A stretch of DNA of 64,000 bases from positions 90,738-154,737 of the forward strand of contig NZ_FOCO01000004.1 in the NCBI RefSeq assembly GCF_900110135.1, in the 5' to 3' direction. Source of the DNA: Pseudorhodobacter antarcticus (lineage in GTDB: Bacteria > Pseudomonadota > Alphaproteobacteria > Rhodobacterales > Rhodobacteraceae). Below the pieces are notes generated by a model. That model had not been told where the DNA came from. It saw only the letters and a program-made list of their open reading frames with translations, and made no database searches. Shown here in pieces: positions 1 through 9,310 of this stretch. The first letter of the stretch is position 1. Each line of letters opens with the position of its first letter. The position numbers and the translations under genes were made by a program.

Positions 1-3000
1 CATATGTGCGCGACCGCAGTCCGGTGCTGCGCTTTGGCGGGCGGGCTTATGTGTTGCCGCGCGCGGGTGATGCGGCGCTGCCGATTGAATCGGTGAACGC
101 GGCGCAGGCGGATTTGACGCTGTACCGCGTGACCGACCGCAACATCCTGCGCGCGGTGCAAGAGGGGATGTTGAGCGAGCCGATTAGGTTTTGGCAAGAA
201 GATGGGTTTGCCAACGGGATTGGGGCGCAGATTTGGGCAGGCCAAGCCGATTTGGCGATGGAGGTGAACCGCGATATGACCACGCGCTTGCCCATGGCAG
301 AGGCGTTGGCGGGCCAAGGTGCGGGGATATTTGTGCTGCGCGCGGCGCTGCCGGGCAAGGCGGCGGATGAGGTGGCCCCGGCGTGGCAGTGGTTTGTGGT
401 GTCTGATCTGGGGATAAGCACCCTGTCGGGGATTGATGGGTTGCATGTGGTGGTGCGCAGTTTGGGTACGGCGGGCGCGAAACCGGGTGTGACGGTGGAA
501 TTGTTAAGCCGGGGGAATGAGGTGTTGGGCACCGCGCAAACCGATGCGCAGGGGTTTGTGACCTTTGCAGCGGGATTGACGCGCGGTGTGGGCGCGCAGG
601 GCCCGGCGATGGTTGTGGTGCGCGATGGGGCGGATGACACGGCGTTTATGTCGCTGACCGACCCGGAATTTGATCTGTCAGACCGAGGCGTGGAGGGGCG
701 TGAGGCGGCCCCGCCGATGGATGTGTTTTTGACGACCGACCGGGGTGCGTACCGCGCGGGGGAGGTGGTTTATGCCACCGCCTTGACCCGTGACGGTGAT
801 GCGCGCGCGATTGCGGGCGTGCCGTTGACCGCGATTGCGAAGCGCCCCGATGGGGTGGAATATTCGCGGGCGGTGGCGAGTGATGCGGGCGCGGGCGGGC
901 ATGTGTTTGCCGTGCCAATTGCGGGCAGTGCGCCGCGTGGGACGTGGCGGTTGGAGGTGTTGGCGGATTTGGAGGCGGCACCTTTGACCAGCCGCACGTT
1001 TTTGGTCGAGGATTTTCTGCCGGAACGGATTGATTTTACGCTGACGTTGCCGGATGCGCCGTTGCGCCTTGGCGATGCGCCGGAGTTGACGGTGGAGGCG
1101 AAGTATCTGTTTGGCGCGGTTGGGGCGGATTTGGCAATTGAAGGCGATGTGATTTTGCGCGCGGCCAAGGGGCTTGCGGCGTATCCCGGCTATGCCTTTG
1201 GATTGGCGAATGAGCCGTTCAGCACGCGGGTTGAAGGGTTTGGCGGCGCTGTGACCGATGCGCAGGGGCGCGCGGTGGTGACGCTGGCGATGCCGCAGGT
1301 TGATGACCCCGCCCGCCCGTTGGAGGTGGTTGTGGTGGCGCGCGTGGCCGAAGGATCCGGGCGGCCTGTGGAACGGAGGTTGATGACGCCCCTGTCGCCT
1401 GCGGCGGCGATGATTGGGGTGAAACCGCTGTTTGACGGTGTGGTGGCGGAAGGTGCCGAAGCGCGGTTTTCGCTGCTGGCTGTGGGGGCGGACGGCCCCG
1501 TGGCGATGCCTGTGGCGTGGGAATTGTCGCGGATTGAAACGCGTTATCAGTGGTATCAGGAATTTGGCAATTGGAATTGGGAACCTGTGACCAGCCGCGA
1601 ACGGGTGGCCGAGGGGGTTTCGGAACTGGGCGCTGCCGTGGAGATTGGTGCGGCCGTAAGCTGGGGCGAGTATGAGTTGGTTGTGACCCAAGCGGGGGGT
1701 GCGGCGGCGACCAGCACGCGGTTTTATGCGGGCTGGTATGCGCCCGCCGATGTGACCAGCACGCCCGATACGCTGGAACTGTCGTTGGACAAGGCAGCGT
1801 ATAAGCCCGGCGATGTGGCGCAGTTGCGAATTGTGCCGCGGGCCGCGGGCGTGGCGCTGGTTTCCGTTTTGTCGAACCGCGTGGTGTCGATGCAGATGGT
1901 GGATGTTGTTGCGGGCGAAAACACCATTGCGCTGGATGTGACGGATGATTGGGGCGCGGGGGTGTATGTGACAGCCTCCGTTTTGCGGCCGATGGATGTG
2001 GCGGCGGGGCGCAACCCCGCGCGGGCGATGGGATTGGCACATGCGGCCATTGACCCTGGCGATCGGGCGCTTTTGGCGACGGTTGAGGTTGCGGCGGAGG
2101 TTGCCCCGCGTGGCCCGATGGAGGTGGCGGTGCGGGTTGATGGGTTGCGCGCGGGCGATACGGCGTTTGCCACGATCGCGGCGGTGGATGTGGGGATTTT
2201 GAACCTGACATCTTTTGGCGTGCCGGACCCAAAGGCGCATTACTTTGGCCAGCGCAAGTTGGGCGTGGGGTTGCGCGATGTCTATGGCCGGCTAATTGAC
2301 GGGCTGAATGGTGCGGTTGGTGTGGTGCGGTCGGGTGGCGATGCGGCGGCGCAGGCACGGTTGGAGGCGCCACCCCCGACCGAGGAATTGGTGGCCTATT
2401 TCATCGGACCCGTGACGGTGGGTGCGGATGGGTTGGCGCGGGCTTCGTTTGATTTGCCATCGTTCAATGGCACGGTCCGCGTGATGGCGGTGGTGTGGTC
2501 GCAAGCGGGCGTGGGGCAGGCGAGCGCGGATGTGTTGGTGCGTGACCCGGTTGTGGTGACCGCATCGGTGCCGCGCTTTTTATCGCCGGGCGACGAGAGC
2601 CGGATGCTGTTGGAGGTGGTGCATGCCACGGGGCCAGCGGGGCGGATGGGGTTGGATGTGACCGCTGCCCGGTTGGCGCTGGGGGCGGTGCCATCGGGGT
2701 TTGAACTGGCTGTGGGCGGTAAGGCGGTGTTTGAGGTGCCGATCACGGCGGGGGTTGAGGGCGTGCAGGAGGTTTCTGTCGCGCTGACCACGCCGGACGG
2801 CAAGCAGTTGACCAAAGTGTTGCGCATCCCCGTGCAGCGGGGCGACCCAGAAATTGCGCGCAGCTCACGGTTGGATTTGGCGGCGGGGGCGGTGTTTACG
2901 CTGGACCAGTCGGTGTTTGACGGGTTTGCGCCGGGGTCGGGGCTGGCCACAATGGCCGTGGGGCCGATTGCGCGGTTGGATGCGCCGGGGTTGCTCGCCG

Positions 3001-4355
3001 CGTTGGACCGATACCCTTATGGCTGTACGGAACAGGTGACATCGCGGGCGTTGCCGTTGATTTATTTTGATCAAGTGGCGCAGGCGATGCAGATGAAAGG
3101 CGCGGAGAATATCGGGGTTCGGATTGCCGAGGCGGTGGGCGCGGTCTTGACGAACCAAACATCGGAAGGCGGGTTTGGGCTGTGGGGGCCAAGTGCGGGG
3201 GATTTCTGGCTGGATGCATATGTCACCGATTTCCTAAGCCGGGCGCGGGCGCAGGGGCATGCGGTGCCGGATGTGGCGTTCCGGTCTGCGTTGGATAACT
3301 TGCGCAATCAGGTGAATTACACGGCGGATTTTGATGAGGGGGGTGAGGCGCTGGCCTATGCGTTGATGGTGCTTGCGCGTGAAGGGGCGGCGGCGATTGG
3401 CGATTTGCGGTACTATGCGGATGTGAAGGGCGATGCCTTTGCCACCCCGATTGCGCAGGCGCAGTTGGGGGCGGCGTTGGCGAGTTATGGCGACCAGCGG
3501 CGCGCGGATGCGATGTTTGCGCGGGCAGGCGCGCGCATTGCGGCGGATGGGCTGGAGGAGGCGCAAGTGTACCGTGCGGATTACGGCACGGCGCGGCGCG
3601 ATGCGGCGGCGGTGTTGACGCTGGCGGTGGAGGCGGGATCTGAGGTGGTGGACCGCGATGCGCTGGCCTTGGCGTTGCGGCCCGATGGGCGGGCCATGTC
3701 AACGCAGGAGTCTGTGTGGACGTTGCTGGCGGCCAATGCGTTGATTGATCGGGCGGGGGCGGAGGGGATTACCTTGAACGGCCAGCCTGTGGATGGCCCA
3801 TTGGTGCGGGTGTTGCGGGCGGGGGCGGATGCCCCGGTGGCGGTAGCGAATGGTGGGGCGGCAACGGTGTTGACGGTGACCGCGTATGGTGTGCCGGAGG
3901 TGGCGGGGCCTGCATCGGGGAATGGCTATGCCATCACGCGGCAGTATTTCACCATGGAGGGGGATGCGATTTCGCTGGACCAAGGCGTGCAGGCGGGCGA
4001 CCGGATGGTGGTGATGCTGCAGGTGCAACCGTTCGGTACAGCGCAAGCGCGGTTGATAGTGGCCGACCCGCTGCCTGCGGGGTTTGAGATTGATAACCCC
4101 AACCTGCTGCGCGGCGGTGAGGTGGGCGGCCTTGGTTGGTTGGATGTGCTGGACAGTACGGAGCATAGCGAGTTCCGGCAGGACCGCTTTATCTCGGCAG
4201 TGGATTGGGAAGGGCGAGACACGTTCCGGCTGGCCTATGTTGTGCGGGCGGTGTCGCCGGGCAGTTTCCACCATCCAGCGGCGTCGGTCGAGGATATGTA
4301 CCGGCCTGATTACCGGGCGCAAACAGATGCGGGGCGTGTGGTCATCGCGCCGTGA
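1..4355 (+). CDS. Alpha-2-macroglobulin family protein, 5' end outside the window
   Basis: Periplasmic protease-trapping protein of the bacterial alpha-2-macroglobulin family (YfhM type). The reading frame is open to the window edge, so the true start, signal peptide and probably several hundred N-terminal residues are missing; the GTG at 6 is only an internal codon. Counting from that codon, an MG2-like beta domain starts near residue 240 (TDRGAYRAGE), the central A2M domain lies near 795-880, and the thioester motif GCTEQ is at 1006-1010 (bases 3021-3035), so the bait-and-trap mechanism should be intact. The stop overlaps the GTG of pbpC (GTGA). Family knowledge: these proteins are often encoded beside penicillin-binding protein 1C, suggesting envelope defence or repair. 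Confidence 0.93.
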   Translation, partial: YVRDRSPVLRFGGRAYVLPRAGDAALPIESVNAAQADLTLYRVTDRNILRAVQEGMLSEPIRFWQEDGFANGIGAQIWAGQADLAMEVNRDMTTRLPMAEALAGQGAGIFVLRAALPGKAADEVAPAWQWFVVSDLGISTLSGIDGLHVVVRSLGTAGAKPGVTVELLSRGNEVLGTAQTDAQGFVTFAAGLTRGVGAQGPAMVVVRDGADDTAFMSLTDPEFDLSDRGVEGREAAPPMDVFLTTDRGAYRAGEVVYATALTRDGDARAIAGVPLTAIAKRPDGVEYSRAVASDAGAGGHVFAVPIAGSAPRGTWRLEVLADLEAAPLTSRTFLVEDFLPERIDFTLTLPDAPLRLGDAPELTVEAKYLFGAVGADLAIEGDVILRAAKGLAAYPGYAFGLANEPFSTRVEGFGGAVTDAQGRAVVTLAMPQVDDPARPLEVVVVARVAEGSGRPVERRLMTPLSPAAAMIGVKPLFDGVVAEGAEARFSLLAVGADGPVAMPVAWELSRIETRYQWYQEFGNWNWEPVTSRERVAEGVSELGAAVEIGAAVSWGEYELVVTQAGGAAATSTRFYAGWYAPADVTSTPDTLELSLDKAAYKPGDVAQLRIVPRAAGVALVSVLSNRVVSMQMVDVVAGENTIALDVTDDWGAGVYVTASVLRPMDVAAGRNPARAMGLAHAAIDPGDRALLATVEVAAEVAPRGPMEVAVRVDGLRAGDTAFATIAAVDVGILNLTSFGVPDPKAHYFGQRKLGVGLRDVYGRLIDGLNGAVGVVRSGGDAAAQARLEAPPPTEELVAYFIGPVTVGADGLARASFDLPSFNGTVRVMAVVWSQAGVGQASADVLVRDPVVVTASVPRFLSPGDESRMLLEVVHATGPAGRMGLDVTAARLALGAVPSGFELAVGGKAVFEVPITAGVEGVQEVSVALTTPDGKQLTKVLRIPVQRGDPEIARSSRLDLAAGAVFTLDQSVFDGFAPGSGLATMAVGPIARLDAPGLLAALDRYPYGCTEQVTSRALPLIYFDQVAQAMQMKGAENIGVRIAEAVGAVLTNQTSEGGFGLWGPSAGDFWLDAYVTDFLSRARAQGHAVPDVAFRSALDNLRNQVNYTADFDEGGEALAYALMVLAREGAAAIGDLRYYADVKGDAFATPIAQAQLGAALASYGDQRRADAMFARAGARIAADGLEEAQVYRADYGTARRDAAAVLTLAVEAGSEVVDRDALALALRPDGRAMSTQESVWTLLAANALIDRAGAEGITLNGQPVDGPLVRVLRAGADAPVAVANGGAATVLTVTAYGVPEVAGPASGNGYAITRQYFTMEGDAISLDQGVQAGDRMVVMLQVQPFGTAQARLIVADPLPAGFEIDNPNLLRGGEVGGLGWLDVLDSTEHSEFRQDRFISAVDWEGRDTFRLAYVVRAVSPGSFHHPAASVEDMYRPDYRAQTDAGRVVIAP

Positions 4356-6391
4356 CAATCGGGCCTAAGACACGTTGGCTGTTTGCCCTGGTTTTTGCCC
4401 TGTGGGGTGGGGCCGTGGCGCGGGATGCGGGGGACGCGTGGGTGGATGCCACGGTGTTGCCTGCGTTGGGGGTGGAAACCTCGGTCGAGGTGTTGGCGCG
4501 GGATGGGCGGTTGTTGCGCGCCTATACCGTGGCGGATGGGCGCTGGCGCATGGCGGTTGCGGAAGGGGCGGTTGACCCTGCCTTTGCGGCGATGCTGGTG
4601 GCGTATGAAGATAAGCGGTTTTATCGCCATGTGGGTGTGGACCCATGGGCGGTGCTGCGCGCTGTGGGGCAGGCGGTTTGGAACGGGCGCGTCGTGTCGG
4701 GCGGATCGACGCTGACCATGCAGGTGGCGCGGTTGTTGGAGGACAGCGGAACCGGGCAAATTGTCGGGAAATTACGCCAAATGCGGGTGGCGCTGGCGTT
4801 GGAGCGGCGGCTGACCAAGGGCCAGATTTTGAACCTGTATTATCAGATTGCGCCTTATGGCGGGAACTTGGAGGGGGTGCGGGCGGCGTCCATCGCGTAT
4901 TTTGGCAAGGAGCCGCGGCGGTTGACGCCTGCGCAAGCGGCGCTGTTGGTGGCGCTGCCGCAATCGCCCGAACGGCGCAGGCCAGATGTGAGGCCGGAGG
5001 CGGCAGAGGCGGCGCGGGGGGTGGTGCTGGAGCGCGCAGTGGCGGCGGGGGTGATTTCCGGCGATCAAGCGCAGGCGGCGGGGCGTGAAGCGGTGCCGCG
5101 CGGGCGGGTGGATTTTCCCGCCCTTGCCCCGCATGTGGCGGACCGGGTGGTGCGGGCGGCACCGGGCGTTTTGTTGCACCGCACCACGATTGATTATGCG
5201 TTGCAAGCACAGGTGGAGGCGTTGGCGGCGCAATCGGTTGCGGCACTTGGCGACCGTTTGCAAGTCGCGATTGTGGTGGCGGACCATGCATCGGGCGCGA
5301 TTTTGGCGAGCGTGGGGTCCGCGGCGTATCAAGCGGATGCGCGGCAGGGGTTTATTGATATGACGCGGGCGCTGCGCAGTCCGGGGTCGACGTTAAAGCC
5401 GTTGGTCTATGGCTTGGCGTTTGACGAAGGTTTGGCGCACCCTGAGACGTTGATGGACGACCGCGCGATGGATTTTGGCGGCTATGCCCCGCAAAACTTT
5501 GACCGGGTTTTTCGCGGCATGGTGCGGGTGCGTGAGGCGTTGCAACTGTCGCTGAACTTGCCCGTGGTGGCGCTGACCGATGCGATGGGGGTGGCGAAGC
5601 TGATGGCGGGGCTGCGCAGCGCGGGGGTGGAGGCGCAGGTGCCGGGCGGCGCGCCGGGGCTGGCGGTGGCGCTGGGCGGGCTTGGGGTGCGGTTGGAGGA
5701 TATGGTGGGGCTTTATGGGGCCATCGCGCGGGGGGGCGTGGCCCGGCCGTTGCATGTGGAGGGCGCGGGAGTGGAAGGCGCGCGCGTGATGTCGGGCGTG
5801 GCGGCATGGCAAGTGGGGGATATTTTGTCGGGCATGGCCCCGCCCGTGGGCGCGCCTGTGAACCGCTTGGCGTATAAAACGGGCACGAGTTACGGGCACC
5901 GCGATGCCTGGGCGCTGGGGTTTGACGGGGCGCATGTGGTGGGGGTTTGGATGGGGCGGGCGGATGGGACGCCTGTGCCCGGTGCCTTTGGTGGTGATTT
6001 GGCGGCCCCGGTGTTGTTTCAAACATTTGCGCGGATTGGGCGGGGTTTGGTGCCGTTAGGCCTGCCGCCTGCGGCTGCGCTGATTGTGGCCAATGCGGGC
6101 CTGCCGCAGCCGTTGCGGGTGTTTCGCGCGCGGGGGGCGGCCTTTGTGGCGGCGGGGCCGGAAGTGGCGTTTCCCCCTGACGGGGCGGAGGTGGAGGTTA
6201 TGGCGGAGGGGATGTTGTTGCGGGTGCGGGGCGGCGTGGGGCCGTTCACTTGGCTGGTTGATGGGCGGCCCGTGGTGGTGGCCGCGCGGGCGCGCGAGGC
6301 GATGGTGGCCACGCCGGGGTTGGGGTTTGTGGTGGTGTCGGTGATTGACGGGGCGGGGCAATCGGCGCGGGTGCGGGTGCGGCTGCGGTAG
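4352..6391 (+). CDS. pbpC: Penicillin-binding protein 1C, bifunctional glycosyltransferase/transpeptidase
   Basis: Inner-membrane class A penicillin-binding protein polymerising and crosslinking peptidoglycan in the periplasm. It begins with a membrane anchor, then a GT51 glycosyltransferase domain with EDKRFYRHVGVDP near residue 86 and GGSTLTMQ near 117. The transpeptidase domain has the catalytic Ser in STLK at 346, SLN at 400-402 and KTGT at 509-512. The last ~100 residues form the C-terminal extension typical of the PBP1C branch. The GTG start at 4352 overlaps the preceding stop, implying translational coupling with the alpha-2-macroglobulin gene. Length (679 aa) is slightly short for the family, but all catalytic motifs are present. 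Confidence 0.95.
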   Translation: MTIGPKTRWLFALVFALWGGAVARDAGDAWVDATVLPALGVETSVEVLARDGRLLRAYTVADGRWRMAVAEGAVDPAFAAMLVAYEDKRFYRHVGVDPWAVLRAVGQAVWNGRVVSGGSTLTMQVARLLEDSGTGQIVGKLRQMRVALALERRLTKGQILNLYYQIAPYGGNLEGVRAASIAYFGKEPRRLTPAQAALLVALPQSPERRRPDVRPEAAEAARGVVLERAVAAGVISGDQAQAAGREAVPRGRVDFPALAPHVADRVVRAAPGVLLHRTTIDYALQAQVEALAAQSVAALGDRLQVAIVVADHASGAILASVGSAAYQADARQGFIDMTRALRSPGSTLKPLVYGLAFDEGLAHPETLMDDRAMDFGGYAPQNFDRVFRGMVRVREALQLSLNLPVVALTDAMGVAKLMAGLRSAGVEAQVPGGAPGLAVALGGLGVRLEDMVGLYGAIARGGVARPLHVEGAGVEGARVMSGVAAWQVGDILSGMAPPVGAPVNRLAYKTGTSYGHRDAWALGFDGAHVVGVWMGRADGTPVPGAFGGDLAAPVLFQTFARIGRGLVPLGLPPAAALIVANAGLPQPLRVFRARGAAFVAAGPEVAFPPDGAEVEVMAEGMLLRVRGGVGPFTWLVDGRPVVVAARAREAMVATPGLGFVVVSVIDGAGQSARVRVRLR

Positions 6392-6411
6392 GTGGTTTTG
6401 GGGCAGGCGCT

Positions 6412-6457
6412 GGGGGGATTTCACATCCCCCGTCGTCCATTGGGCTTGAACCAATGG
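6412..6457 (+). terminator. Two adjacent hairpins downstream of pbpC
   Basis: A 7-bp stem (GGGGGAT / ATCCCCC, 6413-6431) is followed by a second 7-bp stem (CCATTGG / CCAATGG, 6437-6457). They sit 21 bases after the pbpC stop in the gap before the convergent thiolase gene. No clear T-run follows, so they may be a 3'-end stabiliser rather than a classical terminator. Confidence 0.4.
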
Positions 6458-6480
6458 CGCAACAATGAACGACCCCCTAG

Positions 6481-6507
6481 CGGGATATTTATGAACAGAA
6501 AAAGGGG
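6481..6507 (-). repeat. Divergent copy of the recurrent 3'-flanking motif
   Basis: Read on the minus strand directly after the thiolase stop, the sequence is a T-run, then TTCTGTTCATAAATATCCCG and a G-run. It resembles the TTCATCT...AAAATACCTCGGGG motif found after several other genes in this window, but with several differences. Confidence 0.35.
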
Positions 6508-7683
6508 CTAGAGGCGTTCAATGGCGATTGCGATGCCTTGGCCGCCGCCGATGCACATAGTGATGAGGGCGGTTTTGGTTTGCGTGCGTTCGAGTTCGTG
6601 CAGCGCCTTGAGGATGAGGATGGCACCTGTGGCACCCACGGGGTGGCCAAGGGCGATGGCGCCGCCGTTGGGGTTGACGCGGGCGGGGTCAAGGTTGAGG
6701 GCGTTTGTGACGGCGAGGGCTTGGGCGGCAAACGCCTCATTCGACTCGATCACGTCGAAATCGGTGATTTTGAGGTTGGTTTTGGCCATGAGGGCCTGCA
6801 CGGCGGGGATGGGGCCGAGGCCCATGACGTGGGGGGCCACGCCTGCGGTGGCGTAGCCGAGGATGCGGGCGCGCGGGGTGAGGTTTTCGCGGGTGGCGGC
6901 GGATTCGCGCGCGAGGATGATCGCGGCGGCACCATCATTGATGCCGGAGGCGTTGCCTGCGGTGACGGTGCCGTTTTGTTGAAAAGCGGGGCGCAGGGCG
7001 GTGAGGGCATCGAGCGTGGTGGATTTTGGGTGTTCGTCGGTGTCAAAACTGGCGACGCCTTTGCGGGTTTTGATGTCGATGGGCGCGATTTGGCTGGTGA
7101 AATACCCGGCGGCGATGGCCTGGGCGGCGCGGGTTTGGCTTTGCAGCGCAAAGGCGTCTTGGTCGGCGCGGGTGATGCTGGATTGTGCCGCGACGTTTTC
7201 GGCGGTCACGCCCATGTGCCCGGTGCCAAACGGGCAGGTGAGCGCGCCTGTCATCATGTCCAGCGCCGATGTGTCGCCCATTTTCTGACCCCAGCGGGCG
7301 GCGGGCAGGATGTGGGGACTGCGCGACATACATTCCGCCCCGCCTGCCAGTGCGAAATCAGCATCACCCAGCATCAGGGATTGGGTGGCGGACACGATCG
7401 CTTGGGCACCCGAACCGCAGAGGCGGTTGACGTTCATCGCGGGAGTGGTGTCGGGGATGCCTGCGTTGATCGCGGCGACGCGGGCAAGGTACATATCGCG
7501 CGGTTCGGTGTTGATGACATGGCCGAACACGACTTGTCCGATTTGGTCCGGCGCGATGCCTGCGCGGTCGATTGCGGCGCGGGCGGCGTGGGTGGCGAGG
7601 TCGATGGGGGCAATGGCCGCAAGGCTGCCACCAAAGCTGCCGATGGGGGTGCGTGCGCCGGAAAGGATGACGATATCGGTCAT
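6508..7683 (-). CDS. Acetyl-CoA C-acyltransferase (thiolase)
   Basis: Cytoplasmic thiolase condensing or cleaving acyl-CoA and acetyl-CoA; the closest type is the biosynthetic acetyl-CoA acetyltransferase (PhaA/AtoB-like), 391 aa as usual for the family. Nucleophilic Cys89 lies in NRLCGSGAQA, His347 in GHPVGATGA and the second catalytic Cys377 in CIGGGQG. The ATG at 7683 was chosen because homology starts there (MTDIVILSGARTPIG); an open frame continues 37 codons upstream but looks non-coding. No PHB or beta-oxidation partners are adjacent, so substrate range cannot be told from context. Confidence 0.94.
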   Translation of the reverse strand: MTDIVILSGARTPIGSFGGSLAAIAPIDLATHAARAAIDRAGIAPDQIGQVVFGHVINTEPRDMYLARVAAINAGIPDTTPAMNVNRLCGSGAQAIVSATQSLMLGDADFALAGGAECMSRSPHILPAARWGQKMGDTSALDMMTGALTCPFGTGHMGVTAENVAAQSSITRADQDAFALQSQTRAAQAIAAGYFTSQIAPIDIKTRKGVASFDTDEHPKSTTLDALTALRPAFQQNGTVTAGNASGINDGAAAIILARESAATRENLTPRARILGYATAGVAPHVMGLGPIPAVQALMAKTNLKITDFDVIESNEAFAAQALAVTNALNLDPARVNPNGGAIALGHPVGATGAILILKALHELERTQTKTALITMCIGGGQGIAIAIERL

Positions 7684-7760
7684 GGGGGCCTGCCTTTTTG
7701 CGGTGGGTTTGGGGCAGTTTGCCTGCAACCCTGCATCACTGCAAGCGGTGCTGTACAACC

Positions 7761-7782
7761 GCCGCCCGGACCCCCGGACGGC
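7761..7782 (-). terminator. Hairpin downstream of the 54-aa ORF
   Basis: A 9-bp stem with one G-U pair (GCCGCCCGG / CCGGACGGC) and a 4-base loop, starting 8 bases after the stop of the small minus-strand ORF. No T-run follows, so terminator function is uncertain. Confidence 0.3.
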
Positions 7783-7790
7783 GCGTGGTT

Positions 7791-7955
7791 TCAAAGGTAA
7801 CGGCGCGGGGCGATGGTGGCATCGCGCAGGGCGTTGTCACCGGACAAAAGCCGCCACAGATGCACCATTGTCATCATATCATCATCCGCCGCCGTGCGCG
7901 TGGCGTGGTCGTTCAACCGCATCACACGCACCCCATCAATCATTTCAACCGTCAT
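7791..7955 (-). CDS. Small hypothetical protein, 54 aa
   Basis: Not recognised as any named family. From the ATG at 7955 it encodes MTVEMIDGVRVMRL followed by an acidic ADDDMM patch and a basic C-terminus; no signal peptide, membrane segment or Cys. A purine-rich CAGGG about 9 bases upstream favours this ATG over another six codons upstream. It lies upstream of, and in the same direction as, the thiolase, separated by 107 bases including a hairpin. It is probably a real small cytoplasmic protein, but this rests only on the frame, codon usage and ribosome site. Confidence 0.5.
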   Translation of the reverse strand: MTVEMIDGVRVMRLNDHATRTAADDDMMTMVHLWRLLSGDNALRDATIAPRRYL

Positions 7956-8007
7956 TTTTGGCACCCTGTGCAAAGCGCCCCCAGAGGCAGGATGGGCCCT
8001 TGGGGGT

Positions 8008-8020
8008 TAACAATTTGTTA
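8008..8020. promoter_or_regulatory. Palindrome upstream of the DUF1428 gene
   Basis: TAACAATTTGTTA is a perfect 6+1+6 palindrome in the AT-rich part of the divergent gap, about 95 bases before the ATG at 8115. It has the shape of a dimeric repressor operator; no regulator is encoded next to it. Confidence 0.3.
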
Positions 8021-8114
8021 CGGCGCGCGGGGGCAATCGTTAAGATTTATCCCTCAATTTGGGGTTCGACTGTGGGCGGCGTGGCGCGTAAGCTGATGGT
8101 AGGGAGGAACCGCT

Positions 8115-8468
8115 ATGACCTATTTTGAGACATTCGTGGCCCCGGTGCCGTTGGATCAGTTGGAGGAGTATTTCACGCTGGCGGCGAAGATGGCGCCGAT
8201 CTGGAAATCTTATGGGGTGTTGTCGCTGCTGGATGCGCGGCCGGAAAATGTGCCGATAGGCAAGATCACATCATTCCCGCAGGCGGTGCAATGCGATGAT
8301 GGCGAGGTGCCGGTTTTTGGGTTTATGACGTTTCACGACCGCGCGCACCGCGATTTGGTGATGGAGCAGGCGATGGGCGACCCGGTGATGGGGGCGTTGA
8401 TGCGCAAGGTGCCGATGGACGGCAAGCGCATGATCTTTGGCGGGTTTAGTGGCGAGGTGGTGGGGTGA
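8115..8468 (+). CDS. DUF1428 family protein (YbaA-like)
   Basis: A 117-aa cytoplasmic protein of the DUF1428 family, a dimeric alpha-beta barrel fold without assigned reaction. The match rests on the N-terminal pattern (YFETFVAPVPLDQLEEY), the FGFMTFHDRAHRD segment and the C-terminal KRMIFGGF strand, all in family order and at normal length. GGAGG lies about 7 bases before the ATG. It is first in a three-gene run; its stop overlaps the GTG of the next gene (GTGA). Confidence 0.85.
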   Translation: MTYFETFVAPVPLDQLEEYFTLAAKMAPIWKSYGVLSLLDARPENVPIGKITSFPQAVQCDDGEVPVFGFMTFHDRAHRDLVMEQAMGDPVMGALMRKVPMDGKRMIFGGFSGEVVG

Positions 8469-9310
8469 GCGACCGGGTGGTTTTGCTGGGCACCAAGGGC
8501 GGGCCTGCGTTGCGGGCGGGTGGTGCGATGCCCACGGCCAGCCTGTTGGAGATGGACGGGCGGCGGGTTGTGGTGGATTGCGCGATTGGGGTGACCAAGG
8601 GTTTGGTGGAGGCGGGGATGGACCTGCGCGCGCTGGATTTGATTTTCATCACGCATCTTCATTCGGACCATGTTTTGGAATTGGGGCCGCTGATTCATAC
8701 CGCGTGGACCACAGGGTTGAAGACGCCTGTGACCGTGTACGGCCCGCCGGGAATTGACGCGTATTGGGCGGGGTTTTTGGCATCCATGGCCTACGACAAC
8801 GCCATTCGCGTTGCGGATGAAGGCCGCGTGCCGTTGGGCGATTTGGTGCAGGTGGTGGTGTACGGTGAGGGCGTGGTGCTGGACGGGCCGCTGCGGGTGA
8901 GCGCGTTACGCGTGCCGCACCCGCCCGTTGTCGATGCGTTTGCGTTAAGGTTTGAAGGCGCCCGTGTGGTGACGTTTAGCGGCGATACGGCGTATTTCCC
9001 GCCTTTGGCGGAGTTTGCGCGCGGGTCGGATGTGCTGGTGCATGAGGCGTTGTTGCCTGCGGGGGTGGAGGCGATTATCGCCAAAACCGGCCTTGGCGAC
9101 AAGCTGCGCAACCACCTGTTTGCCTCGCACACCAAGGCGGTGGATGTGGGGCGGATTGCGCAAGCGGCGGGCGTGGGGCGGTTGGTTTTGAACCATCTGG
9201 TGCCTGCGGATGATGCGGAGATTACGGCTGCCGATTGGTTGGCGGAGGTGGCGCAGACCTTTGCCGGGGATGCGGCTGTTGGTACGGATGGAATGGAGAT
9301 TTTACTGTGA
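8465..9310 (+). CDS. MBL-fold metallo-hydrolase, RNase Z/arylsulfatase-like
   Basis: Cytoplasmic zinc-dependent hydrolase of the metallo-beta-lactamase superfamily. HLHSDH at residues 64-69 is the primary metal motif; a later Asp in FSGDTAY and His in HTKAVDVG complete the site. Layout and length (281 aa) resemble the RNase Z/ElaC-like group, but nothing shows tRNA processing, so the substrate is unknown. GTG start overlaps the DUF1428 stop and its own stop overlaps the start of fumarylacetoacetase, so all three are probably translated from one message. Confidence 0.85.
   Translation: MSDRVVLLGTKGGPALRAGGAMPTASLLEMDGRRVVVDCAIGVTKGLVEAGMDLRALDLIFITHLHSDHVLELGPLIHTAWTTGLKTPVTVYGPPGIDAYWAGFLASMAYDNAIRVADEGRVPLGDLVQVVVYGEGVVLDGPLRVSALRVPHPPVVDAFALRFEGARVVTFSGDTAYFPPLAEFARGSDVLVHEALLPAGVEAIIAKTGLGDKLRNHLFASHTKAVDVGRIAQAAGVGRLVLNHLVPADDAEITAADWLAEVAQTFAGDAAVGTDGMEILL

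Noticed and set aside
678..2240. Long open frames antisense to the alpha-2-macroglobulin gene
   Set aside because: Arg/His/Pro-rich translations typical of antisense frames in GC-rich genes; no ribosome sites or family motifs.
6538..7800. 420-codon + strand frame opposite the thiolase
   Set aside because: Antisense to a thiolase with all catalytic motifs; Gly/Asp-rich composition is an artefact of the code.
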